Shown here: positions 24,523 through 36,700 of the stretch, one piece after another
Layout: each line of letters opens with the position of its first letter
Numbering within the stretch: position 1 is the first letter of the stretch
Source: Channa striata
Lineage: Eukaryota; Chordata; Actinopteri; Anabantiformes; Channidae
Length of the DNA stretch: 64,000 bases
Direction of reading: 5' to 3'
NCBI GenBank assembly: GCA_033026295.1
Contig: CM065174.1
Coordinates: forward strand, 2,965,001-3,029,000
The notes under the pieces: model-generated
Databases searched by the model: none
What the model was told of the DNA's origin: nothing
Seen by the model: the letters and a program-made list of their open reading frames with translations, nothing else
Made by a program: the position numbers and the translations under genes

Positions 24523-25596
24523 TCACACACGTGATGAAGTGTGGCTCGTACAGACCTGCACTGGTGTAACCGTGTCACTTTCAGAGTCGAGTGGCTGCCA
24601 GTCGTCTGGATACAGAGCAGGAGGCTCCTCTGTGACGTCTGCTGGAACGTTCTCATGAATCCATGAGGTCACTGTCTGAGGTGCCGGCTCCTTTGCTTTT
24701 TCAAGCTGCATGTTTGTCTCTTTCAGTTCTTTCTTCAGCCTGTGGATCTCCATCACCTTTTTATTTACCAGCCTGATCAGAAAGCGCCTGGTCTGGTCTA
24801 AATGCTCGTTTGCTTCGTCGAGCTGCTTTTGCATTGGATCATCACGCACTGGATGTGACGGCAGCTCTCTGACCTCACCTCTAAGACGAGCGTTGGTTTC
24901 ACTCAGGTTGTCATTGGCCTGTTTGCTCTTCTTTAGCTCCTCCAGTGTATCTTCAAACTTGGTCTGTGTTTTACCATGAGCCTCCTTTTCTCGGCACAGA
25001 TTCATGTGCACGTCTTTCTTGGATCTGACTGTGAGGCTTATTTCCCGGTTTCTCTTTTCAATTTCCTTCCTTTGTTCCGCCACCACTTTTTGTAACTGTG
25101 ACACGGTTTCAGTGTCATGTGACAGACTCGTCAGTTCTTTGATTTTCCTGGCTTGTCTTCTTACTACTATTTGCAGGTCATGCAGGTCTCTCCCCAGTAC
25201 AATTTGAACACGTTTAACCTCCTCTTTGTACAGAAATTCTGTTCTTCGGTGTAATTCTTTTTGATCTTCACAGATGCCCCTAAGAAGAACATTGGCCTTA
25301 AGTAGATCTACATTTATCTTTTGGCATGTATTAAATTGTTCTTTTATTTGGATATTCATCTTCTTGGTGACTTCCAGCTCTCCCTGAAGTGCCTGGTTTT
25401 TAGCCTGAAGTGATCTTAGTTTTTGGCTGGTATAGAAACATTCAATTTTCGAGCTTAAATGGGAAACGTTGCATTTCACCATGAGCTTGGGAAGCTGCCT
25501 TCTCAGCCTGTGTGTCTTTCCAAGACGCGTGTTCCTCATTTTCATGTTTGAATGTTCCGTAATGCTGTTAAAAGTCTCTGTATCTCTGGAAGTCAT
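24523..25596 (-). CDS. Intronless coiled-coil protein, 357 residues, unidentified
   Basis: One long uninterrupted frame that I do not recognise as a named family. Seen: a basic start (residues about 18-40, rich in Lys/Arg), then a nearly continuous coiled coil from about residue 55 to 305 with heptad-like L/I/V spacing (for example KLRSLQAKNQALQGELEVTK and IHRLKKELKETNMQLEKAK), broken at ELPSHPVRDDP (about residue 245). An acidic, Pro-rich tail follows (WIHENVPADVTEEPPALYPD). The Met at 25596 sits only 54 bases below a minus-strand TATAAA, with CRE-like and RFX-like sites behind it, so the ATG fits a short-leader, promoter-driven gene. A length of 357 codons in AT-rich DNA is unlikely by chance. 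It could be a retrogene or a lineage-specific intronless gene. The sites hint at testis or ciliated-cell expression, which is inference. Confidence 0.7.
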   Translation of the reverse strand: MTSRDTETFNSITEHSNMKMRNTRLGKTHRLRRQLPKLMVKCNVSHLSSKIECFYTSQKLRSLQAKNQALQGELEVTKKMNIQIKEQFNTCQKINVDLLKANVLLRGICEDQKELHRRTEFLYKEEVKRVQIVLGRDLHDLQIVVRRQARKIKELTSLSHDTETVSQLQKVVAEQRKEIEKRNREISLTVRSKKDVHMNLCREKEAHGKTQTKFEDTLEELKKSKQANDNLSETNARLRGEVRELPSHPVRDDPMQKQLDEANEHLDQTRRFLIRLVNKKVMEIHRLKKELKETNMQLEKAKEPAPQTVTSWIHENVPADVTEEPPALYPDDWQPLDSESDTVTPVQVCTSHTSSRV

Positions 25597-25649
25597 ACTG
25601 TGGAAGTCAATGTGTGACTGTAAACCAAGACCGGCGTTGGGGGGTGGGG

Positions 25650-25709
25650 TTTATACCGAATTATTAAAGCCGCCCAGTGACATCATTGTGACATCGTTCT
25701 GTTGCTATG
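25650..25709 (-). promoter_or_regulatory. TATA box, CRE-like and RFX half-site upstream of the coiled-coil gene
   Basis: On the minus strand TATAAACC occupies 25648-25655, about 25 bases above a plausible start site near 25625. Upstream lie TGACATCA (plus-strand reading, 25678-25685; one base from the CRE TGACGTCA), a second 'tgacatcg' and GTTGCTATG (25701-25709), which resembles half of an RFX X-box. CREM/CREB-type and RFX sites are typical of spermatid and ciliary promoters (general knowledge). Occupancy here is not shown. Confidence 0.5.
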
Positions 25710-25730
25710 ATGATGTAACACTCTAGGCTT

Positions 25731-27540
25731 TGGATTCCAAATCAATACCTGAAGGCTCAATGTATTTTTTGAATTTTTAACTTTTCAAGAGTTATAACAG
25801 AAAGTTAAAAATCCCAAGTGTGGATGCATAGCAGAAATAGTTATAATAATAATGATAATAATAGTAATAATTATAAAAATAATAAAAATATTTTACAAAT
25901 GTTACAAAAAAACAAATCATGTTTAATTTAAATACAATCAGCAATCAAAAGTGCAAATAAATTACAATCATTATTCAGAACACAGATAGGATGCCAGCCT
26001 GTCAGGTAACAGATTTTTTGAGTTTTTAAATAAAGATGAATATTTCCTGGGTGAGTTTGAATGTAACCAAGTCATGTAAAATGTCATGTATTGTTTTTAA
26101 TTTTCTTGAGCAAAAAGCAGTGACTTTAAGAAATTAATCACTCTCGGCTTTCAGCTGAGTTTTTGCTGTTTCTGTGAAGCAGAGCAAAGTTTGTGCTTAT
26201 TTTGGACCAAACTAGTTTGTGATAAAACCTACTCACATATCTTATCGCAAATGCAGAGGCAATGCACATCTCAGATACACACACATACACTCAACTGAAA
26301 ATTAATATACTGATTGTGACATATAATTTAAACTATAGTTATCCTTTCTTTAAACTCAATTATCCTCTATTTTGTTTCATAATAAACTACTTTAAATGCA
26401 ATGAACATAAATTACTTGAACAGGACCATAAACAACCCCAGAACTGTATGAATGCGTGTGGTCTGTGTATTATTTTAATGATTACTTTTAGAGGAAAACG
26501 CTGCTCCTGCTCACTATATTAAATACTGTATGTCCCAATGTTCTCTGTGCAGCAGACAGCGGGCTACAAACCAACAGTGCAACAACAGCTTAATTCTGCT
26601 ACATTTACAGATTTTTTCCCCCATACCCATTTACCTGTAAACTTGTTTAAGATTGCCTTGTCCCACAATTACAAAAATACAGTCATGGAAACAAAGTGTG
26701 GTTACAAAAGTTAACATGTTAGTGAATGAATCTGGTTAGTGTACTCAGCTGTGATGCTGTTGGCAAGCACAGGGAGATATTTTAAAGAGAAAACTTGAGA
26801 ACTGGTCCCTATAAATGGATCCAACTTCACCTACATCAACCGCCAAGGTCAACCTGAGCCCCTCATCACCCGGTCACAACTGATACGGACCCCATTAGCG
26901 TGACATAGCAACAATAACATTAGCCGGTGGCTATGTTGTAACTAGCCTCCTTCAGTTTTGGTGACTAACACTTAATGCCAATTTAAGTGCTTCTCTGCGG
27001 TTTTTACATCTACAACACATCTTCTCTACATTGAGCGGTCAGAGGTCAAATGTCACTGCTCTGTGATTGGCTAGAGGAGCAGCGATGTGATTGGCTTATA
27101 CGTGTGTGGAAGACAGACCGTGCAAGCTCACGACTGTCACTACTAGAGAAATGTCTGCATGCAGGGACAGGGAGACAAACAATATGGATGTTAAAATAAA
27201 GGAGCAGCTTGATACTGTGTTGCCCTGAAGAACCAGGCCAGCCATTCTCCTCATCTACTGGGAAGGAGAAAGATTTCTTTAGTTTCTTGATTGCATCACA
27301 CATAATGTTATAATGTCATCCATATATGGATTTATGGGTAATATGCCATGTGTAGGAAGACTTACACTGAGAATGAGATGTCATCTGAGCCAAGTGATGG
27401 TTCCTCTGTAACCTCTGGGTCAGTGAGTGGGAGTAAAGCATTTATTAATTACTGACCCACGTTCATACATGCTTCTATAAACCAATTATCTTTCCATTCT
27501 TTCTTTTCCTTTAAAAATGCTGATTGAGGGAACTGATTTA
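25731..27540. other. Intergenic region upstream of ercc2
   Basis: Mostly AT-rich, including an (ATA/ATT)-type low-complexity stretch at about 25840-25900. Near 27060-27105 two copies of 'tgtgattggct' (inverted CCAAT boxes) sit 28 bases apart. No gene is recognised. Confidence 0.5.
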
Positions 27541-27550
27541 CATATTTGAA

Positions 27551-27630
27551 CCTGCAGGGGGCGGTAATGTGCGCGGGTGCGTTTAAGGCGTCAAAAACCA
27601 CAGAAGAAGAAAGAAAACACGCGAAGAAGA
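27551..27630 (+). promoter_or_regulatory. ercc2: ercc2 proximal promoter with CTCF-like core
   Basis: About 200 bases before the ercc2 ATG, 'cctgcagggggcggtaatg' resembles a CTCF core (NNAGGGGGCGNTA). It is followed by repeated GAAGAA motifs and a local CpG-rich stretch. No TATA box is seen, which fits a housekeeping gene. Similar 'cagggggcgg..agaagaaga' phrases occur in fish repeats, so it may be repeat-derived. Confidence 0.45.
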
Positions 27631-27757
27631 AGCAGCCGCGAGCGTCGGATTTTTGTCAATTTAGCGTTTCCACTTTTACTAAAGTTATTAATGGCTGTTT
27701 AGTTTTATCGAACGTGACCGTGAAAGACGCGGAGGGTCTTCGACACTTCCGGCAAAA

Positions 27758-30700
27758 ATGAAGTGAGTGTTTGTGTGAAGACGTGCCAGAGAAACGGCGA
27801 CGTCAGTGCTGTAGCATTAGCCGATTAGCTGCGTCAGGGAAACGCTGAGTGACTGCAGACGTTTCTGGTCACAGCCACATGCAACTAGATGCAAAAGCTT
27901 CGAAATGAGCTTCACTTCAGACAGTCGTAGTGTTGGTTAGTAAATGTCAGGTTAGCTGAAAATATTGAGTAATATTGAGACGGTCTGCTACCGTCCGTCT
28001 CTTGTTTAAACTAAAAATTTCCTCCGAATAAAATCTATGTTTGAATTTGGATGAATGAATCAAATATTCATTCATCCAAACGTTTTCCCATTCTTTTTTT
28101 ATATAACTATGAAATTTTTAGAATGATTAGTTTACAGTTATAAAAGCGCGTCCTAAATATGACCGTACACATTTTAATAGTTTGAAGAGCTAGGTTAATA
28201 ATTCAAGATAAATTATCCCGACTAGTTTAGGGTTTTGGTTTGGTTTATTAATTTGCATTGTATATGTAGCTTTGTATATTTGTACACAAGGTAAATTCAC
28301 GCAGTCCCATAAAAATGAGGTTTATCAGAAAAGGTCCCTGTTATACATTGGTTAGTGAGACATTGAATTCTTTGTGCGATTGAAACGTTTAACACATTGT
28401 GATATGATGAGAACGACTGATTCACATCAAATATTGTTTTATTCCAGGCTCAACATTGAGGGTTTGTTGGTGTATTTCCCTTATGACTACATCTACCCTG
28501 AGCAGTACTCCTACATGCTGGAGCTGAAGAGGACGCTCGATGCCAAAGTGGGTGCTGTTAATGTTCCTCCTTCCTCGCTTTGTTCTACAGATTGCAGATG
28601 CTAAACATTTAAATCATTACATTTTAGTAAGTGCACAGCAGTTTATGTTCTAATTGTTTTTATGTATTAGTTGTATGACTCTGCAAAGTAAGTGCAGTAT
28701 AAATTAGCACGTTGTGGAAATACTCGAGCACAATCCTTGAAAACTTCTCCTACAGTACAGTGATGTAACTAGTCACATCCCACCACAGATAAATACAGAT
28801 GATGTGTCAGCACACACTGCTAAAACAATTTGTCACGTAGTGTCTGTGATTAGGAATACTTTGAATTCTGTACAAACTAAAGGGGTTAATCTGTATGTTT
28901 TCATTTTACAAAATTCCATTCAAGCTAAAAATATGAAAGCTACCAGCCCTTCTCTGCTTCCAGCTTCTCAAAAAACTACTTTTTTATTTTCTATCTTTGT
29001 AAGCTGCTTTTGCCTTGTGATTGAAGAAAACCCTGAACTTTTGGAAACTTTGAGTATTATTTGTTTTGTAGACTCAATAAAAAAATCAAATTATCAAAAA
29101 TAATTATCTTAAACCACTCCCACACAAACCGTGTCAAGTGAATAGCACATTGGATTGGCTCTAGCTCAGGTGATGGCGCAGAAGTCGGGGAACCACAGGG
29201 TCAGTGGTTTGACTCTGAAGACCAAAGTTGTCCTCCTCTGTGCTACTGCTTGTAAGTCACTTTGGTTCAAAGGATTTGCTAAAGGACTAATTGGGATTTT
29301 ACTTTAAATAGGTGCGTTAACAAAAGAGATGAAAGATCACAAATGTATGGATTTTATCAACTTAGGAATGTTATGTTTATAAATATTTGACTTGGGTAAA
29401 GATCAGATTATATTTCAGGGCCAGTTTATGCATAAAAGCTGGAAATTGCAGGCAGTGCCATTACTGTTTTTGTGATTGGATTCACCAGCGACGGAGGTTC
29501 ATTGATCTGAAATTGAAATCAGTTTTCGAACACTAAAACACGCAACACAAACACTTAAAATCAAAGTTTTACAAACGTATGTGTTTATGAATATGAATTG
29601 CTTTATTTCTTACACAACAGTGCATCCATTGTTTTTGCTAATTGACAGATTTTGTTTTCGGCTGCGTCACTATTTTTATGTGTTTTGTTCCCACCTCTGT
29701 CTGGTTATGTTCAGGGTCATGGAGTCCTTGAGATGCCTTCAGGAACAGGGAAGACCATCTCCCTGCTGTCACTCATTGTTGCCTACCAGAGGGTAAGTTT
29801 AGCACATCGCCGTCAGATTCCCCGAGTCTGAGTTTTTCTTTGCTGTGAACGCTCACCAGCCAAAGCCATGCTAGCACTTGGTGTCCCTTCTCTTTCTCTT
29901 TCTCAGGCCTTTCCTTTGGAAGTTACCAAGTTAATATACTGTTCCAGAACAGTTCCTGAGATCGAGAAGGTAAGTCACCCAAATTAAATAAAATAATGAT
30001 GCGAAGGTCAAGTTTATCCTACTTAAATTTCCACTAGTGCTCAGTAATATTAGTTGTTAAAATTGTACAGTAAAAGCACACAGCACCAATAAGGAGGTAT
30101 TTTAAAGCATTAGATCTTGTACATGTTTGTTCCTTTGCCTGATCAGGTTGTGGAGGAGCTGAGGAAGCTGATGGAGTTCTATTCCAAAGAAACCGGAGAG
30201 AGCAACAACTTCCTGGCTCTGGCTCTTTCCTCTAGGAAAAACCTCTGCATCCACCCCGAGGTACAAACACCTGGTGTTACATCCAAACCTCGCGTACAAC
30301 AAAGGCAAAGCGTGAACACATTAAAGTTAATAGCTCTTGTGTCTTTTATGTGGTAGGCCACATTTAAAGAATATGGTAGATGGACACTGCTATAGTTTCA
30401 TAAACTGGGAATCATGTCCAGGTATACACAGCAACCTAAGTTAAATGCCTTAAGCTGCTGGATGTACAGCCTCAAAGCCACAACCTCTCCAGTCCCTCAT
30501 AAAGAACTGAGCTCTCCCCTTTAGTACAGTAGATGGTTACAAGGTGTAGATTATCTTTTGTAAATTATAAAGTTTGCATTTCTCACAACTCCCACAAGTT
30601 TGTTTCAGAAAGGGCAACTGGCATAAAAACACATGCTAGATCAACGTGCGGAACACGTTCTACTGTTGATCTGTTTCGTTGTGTAAGAAACTGAATCAGC

Positions 30701-33700
30701 AAACATGTTTAAAACGGACAGAAAGAGCATCTGCGGACACAGCGGAGCGCGGCTGTGCCTGCTCGATGTCTTAAAGTCTGAATAAGTTGTTGTTTACTTT
30801 GGCTAACAAGAAACCTCTGCTCGTCTCCAGGTGAGCTCTCTGCGCTTCGGTAAGGAGGTCGATGGGAAGTGCCACAGTCTGACGGCGTCGTACATTCGTG
30901 CACAACGACACAGCAACCCCAACCAGCCAGTGTGCCGCTTCTACGAGGTGAGAAATGACAAGAAGTCAGCAGATCGGGTTGAAGAAAAAAATGATAAACC
31001 AAAGCCTCTGCTGCTTCTTTCACTTTAAATAATAATTATGACTTGCAAACTGTTGATAAAATCAGCTTTGAACTAACTGGTACAAATCAACTAGTAATAT
31101 TTATGCAGGAGTGACACAGGGCAGAGGTGAGGTCGTTTATCGTGGCTCTTTAAAATGGAAATTCACTGTCACGTTTGATTCCAATAAAAATGATGGTAAA
31201 TACGTTCTGTTTCAGGCGCCTCAGTTGGAGATACTCAACACGTACTGTATTAAACTTATTTTTGGACACAGGTTCATATATTCTAGTAACCTTATTGTGA
31301 AGTTATGATATATAAGGTCATATTTACAACTGAATATTAGTTGGGGTGATTTTAGCGATTAAAGGCTGGTTATATTATTGGAGAAAGGTAAGTTATTAGT
31401 ATAGTATTGTATATAAGTTGGCTCCAAACGTATCGCTTTGACAAAACGGATCCATTAGAAACGGAACATATTCATTTTTAGTCCCATCTAAACGTTTCAG
31501 TGGACACGCTAAAACCTTAGGTGCAGTTTCTTCCTGCCTTGTTCTCTACTAAACGTCTGCACCATAAGTGATGGCCTGCAGAACGTTTTGTTTAGTTTCG
31601 TCTGTGATGCCATCCAGGCGCCACGTAACTGATACGAATAACTAAGTTGCTCTCCTGCTCGTTTCCTGCTTTGTGTCTGCAGGAGTTTGACGCCGTCGGC
31701 CGACAGGTGCCTCTTCCTGCTGGCATCTACAACCTTGATGATCTGAAGGACTTTGGCAGGAGAAGAGGCTGGTGCCCTTACTATCTAGCACGCTACTCGG
31801 TACGTTGTACTACAGACTTAAACATGCAACTAGGTGTGAAAAAGGTTTACCCAGTAATTATGATGTACAGTAGAGCATTAAAATGCACTTTTTTGAGGAC
31901 ACAATATTAGAATTAACAGACTACATTATTACAGGGGAAAAACATGAGGCCATGCAGTTTTTATTGTTTCAGATTCATTCATTTCTGTTTCCTCTCAGAT
32001 CCTGCATGCCAACATCGTGGTGTACAGCTACCACTACCTGCTGGACCCTAAGATAGCTGACCTGGTGTCCAAGGAGCTGGCCAAGAAGTCTGTAGTAGTG
32101 TTTGATGAGGCTCATAATATTGGTGGGAAACTGAACTTAATGCAATGTTGAATGTTACACATTGATATTTATAACTGTTTGCATGTTACTGAAGGAAAGA
32201 ATTGTTTTCCAAATCTTTTGGGCCATTTCACCTCTTCTTCCCGCTTCTGTTTCTCCCCTTCAGACAATGTTTGTATCGACTCCATGAGTGTGAACATCAC
32301 CAGAAGAACACTGGACCGTTGCCAGAACAATGTGGACACGCTTCAGAACACCATACACAAGTAAGAGAATTTGAAACACAGTAGCTATGTGGACACGACA
32401 GCGATAAGTTTAGCTGACCTAAATAATTCCTACATATTGTATTACCATGCATGTTAGTGTACATGAGAATGAATGTCATCACCATTTTAGACATTATGTC
32501 AGAGGGGACAGCAAACATAGATACCGTGACAGGCCTACTCAAGGTCTTTCCTTCAAGTTACACACCAGCTTTCTTTAGTAATTCTGCTGGCGTCTGCTAG
32601 GATAAAGGAGACGGACGCTGCAAAGCTGAAGGAGGAGTACAGGAGATTGGTGGAGGGGCTGAAGGAGGCCAATGTTGCCAGGGAAACAGACGTTTACCTC
32701 GCAAATCCAGTGTTACCAGATGAAATCCTTCAAGGTATGGACATCTGCGTCAACAATAAAGTGATATTTTAGCGTTTTTTTTTCTTCTTTTATTGCACAA
32801 ATGTCAGTGGTAATTCACGCTAAAACTGCTCTCGCTTTTTCTCAGAGGCAGTTCCTGGTACTATTCGCACAGCTGAGCACTTTGTTGGCTTCTTGAGACG
32901 TTTTCTGGAGTATCTGAAGTCCCGTCTGAGGGTCCAACATGTCGTGCAGGAGAGCGCCCCTCAGTTCCTCAAAGACATCTTTGACAAAGTCTGCATCGAC
33001 CGCAAGCCTCTTAGGTCAGTAAAATCCTCCACACAAACATTAGTTGAAGGTGGCCTGAAGTGACCATCTGCTCAGTCGTTTATTTTTCTCTTCTTACATA
33101 CTTATTTGTTTCTCACGCTTATGCTCCCTTGTCGTTTGCAGCTTTCAGGTCACTCTCTCTTTCACAGTCAGTGGCTCGCTTCATGTTATTGTTTCACTGT
33201 AAAATCCATCAGTCATTTTTCCATCTCCTCTCTGTGTTGCAGGTTTTGTGCAGAGCGGTTGCAGTCGTTGCTGCGAACCTTGGAGATTGCAGACATTGCT
33301 GACTTCTCAGCCGTTACACTCATCTCAAACTTTGCCACCCTGGTCAGCACCTACAGCCAAGGTCCCGAAACACAAAGCCAAGCCTGACACCATTTTCTTT
33401 TTTCTCATTTCGTCTTTTATTTAACTTTTACCCTCTACAGTATTTTTTTCTTTTACCCTTGTTTTTAATTTGCTTGTGTAGCACTTTCAGATTTGCACAC
33501 AATGTGAAGTGCTTTATAAATAAAATGAATTATTATTTTATTTCGTAAATCTTTCTAAGACTTAAAAACACTTCCTGGCTGTATTTTTTGGTTTCACTTG
33601 CTTCCCTGGAGTAACGGTCTTCCTCTCTGTGTAAAGGTTTTACCATTATCATTGAGCCCTTTGAAGACAGAACTCCAACCATTGCCAACCCTGTGCTGCA

Positions 33701-36700
33701 CTTCAGGTGGGCTGGAAACTTTTTACAACGTGTACAAATGTTTGTAGGTTTTTTTGAATGTTTGCAGACGGACTGATTTATTTACAATTCATCTGGAAAA
33801 TCTTTAATGGCAATTTTTAATGGAAAAAAAAGCTATTTCTGCAACCATCACTCAACCTTGCTAATATTTAAGTCTTAACATTCATGATAAGCTTCATCAG
33901 TACCAGTGGTTCCTGTTGTATGGTATTAAGAGTTTAAGTTTCACAAATCCGTTTTCACATTATGAAAAAAAGGCATTCTACTGCCTGTTGACCACTGCTG
34001 CATTGTAGTTTGGCTAAACAGAGTGGAAAAACTGCAGTGTGTTGATGAGATGATGCAAATAAAAATCTTCTTTCTCTCCTCCTCCAGTTGCATGGATCCG
34101 TCTATAGCCATCAAACCTGTTTTTCAAAGATTTCAGTCTGTTGTCATCACCTCAGGGGTAAGTTAAACACATCTCTGCTCATTTTAAATTGTTGTCAATT
34201 GAAAACGTGGGATAAATTTATTCAAAGCACAAAAAGTTAAAAGGTTTGCACAAGACATCTCCGTTTATGTAGTTCCGACCAGCGTGTATTAGCATGAGGA
34301 CAAATTGTGCATTTCATAATTCTCCCCAACACTGATCACTTCTTACTGGGACTCCTCATGTCATGCATTGCATCTTCAAATATCACGTAATTCATGTCGA
34401 TACTTAGCTGAATTCACTTGCAGCTGAGTTATGAACCCATTTTTCTACTTTGATGCATTGTTTAACCTGGTGCAGTTAGTTAAAAACTGCTCAACAAGTA
34501 TCACAGTTAAAATAAAATGACCGTTTTTATTCACAACATTTGCCTGAATAATTTCACTCTGGAAACTCTGTATTGTGATTTAGAATTTTTGTTTGACCTC
34601 CAGTCATGAAATCAGAAATCGTCCTAAAACAAATTACAATAATCTACTCTGAGAAATTTTGCCTCACTCTTTATTCTGTTTGTCATCCTCAGACTCTGTC
34701 ACCGCTGGAAATCTATCCCAGAATCCTTGACTTTCGCCCTGTTACCATGGCATCCTTTACCATGACGCTGGCACGGACCTGCCTCTGTCCTCTGGTGTGT
34801 AACTACACCAGCGTGCAAACACTCATTAGACAAGGAAAAGTGCAAATATCTGCTTAAAAGTCACTGCCACGGAAGTCGAAGAACCACATGAAATTCTTGC
34901 CCCAAACTTTACTTGTAGTATTTTAAGTGAAAAAAGAAATTCTATATCAGAGCATTGATTGGATTTGTTCCACATTTAAATAACATTTCTGCAAAAATCT
35001 TAAATATCTTGCACTGACAGCTGCTTAAAACGTTGAAATATATACTATTATTATATTTTGTACTAAGCACACAGAGTCACTAAAGCGACCATGTAAGTCT
35101 AGTGGATTAAGAAATCCATTAATTTCCTGAATTTCAGTGGAATAAAAGTGACATAAATGATTACACTTCCGATCATGCTGCTGATTTGTTGGAACTTGTG
35201 TGAGTGAGTTTCCTCCTTTGTCTCACATAGATTGTTGGCAGAGGAAACGATCAGGTGGCCCTGAGCTCAAAGTTTGAGACAAGAGAAGACTTTGGTGGGT
35301 TGAAATGTCTCCAGCGTGATTTCTCACACCATCATATCTGTTTAAATACACATCATCTTGTTTTCCAGCTGTGATCCGTAACTATGGCAACCTACTCCTG
35401 GAGATGTCTGCCATCGTTCCTGATGGCATTGTGGCTTTTTTCACCAGCTACGTCTACATGGAGAACATAGTGGCGTCTTGGTACGAACAGGTGAGTGTGT
35501 GACCAAAATTCTGTTCTGTGTTTCTGTTCATTTCAAACAGCAGTCTCCTAATGTGTGTGTGTGTGTTTGAAGGGCATCCTGGAGAACATCCAGAGAAACA
35601 AGCTGATTTTCATTGAGACTCAGGATGCTGCAGAGACGAGTATGGCACTGGAAAAATACCAGGAGGTCAGAGACACATTATTGGAACTCATGCTTATCGG
35701 TGTAAACTGGGGTTGTTCCATGTAGACAGATTCATGGCATGTTTGACCGTCTGTCTTCTCTCTCTGCTCAGGCGTGTGACAACGGCAGAGGAGCCATCCT
35801 CCTCTCTGTGGCCAGAGGAAAAGTGTCTGAAGGGATCGATTTCGGTAAATAATCTGAAGGCTGCATTTTAATATGATGACTTAGGAAATTATGTATCCGG
35901 TATAATGCTGTGAAAGGAATGGTCAGCTTAAATGTAAATTGGTTTTATATAAAGAGTGGCAAACATAAATCTGGGTGTTCCCGTTTTTTACCATACTAAG
36001 CAAATATCTGGTGTTTATTCTCAGTGCATCACTTTGGCCGGGCAGTCATCATGTTTGGAGTTCCATACGTTTACACACAGAGCCGCATCCTCAAGGTAAG
36101 AACTGTGGCTGGATCTACAGTGGCAAGAGAAAGTATGTGAACCCTTCAGGATGAATTGAGCTGATTTATGGAGGTGGTGGGTTTAAACTAGCATTGCTCA
36201 AACAACAATCTGTCGTCGCAGCAGTTACAGCAGAGCTTCCATGCAAGCGCTGGCCTTACCCACTGGAAGCACCTGAGGAGCTAGGAATCAAACCACTGAC
36301 CCCACAGTTGTTTGGTGGATAACTGCTCTCTTGTCTGAGACACAGCTGCCCCTCTGGATGAATTACTACTTAAAGCGCCTTTATCTGCACGTCCTTCACC
36401 ATAACTTACCTTAGACAAGTGGCTGTGGAACTTTCAGGTGGAATTTAGGATCATTCTTCCTGACGTTCATCTGCTGCGAATGTCTCTCAGAACTCGTCGA
36501 AGTTCCTTAGTTGGGCTTAAGTGTGTGTTCTGTGCTGGTGCCTTTTCCGTGTGTTACCAGGGTCACTGTGCTGCTGCTTCCCTCATCTCTGCTCTGCTAC
36601 AGCAGGCACGTAAGAGCAAGGTGGTGCCCGATAATGAAGACCAAAGTAAATGTCCTACAGAATACCTTTAAAAATGTGTGAAGTCGAGATGCTGTGAAAT

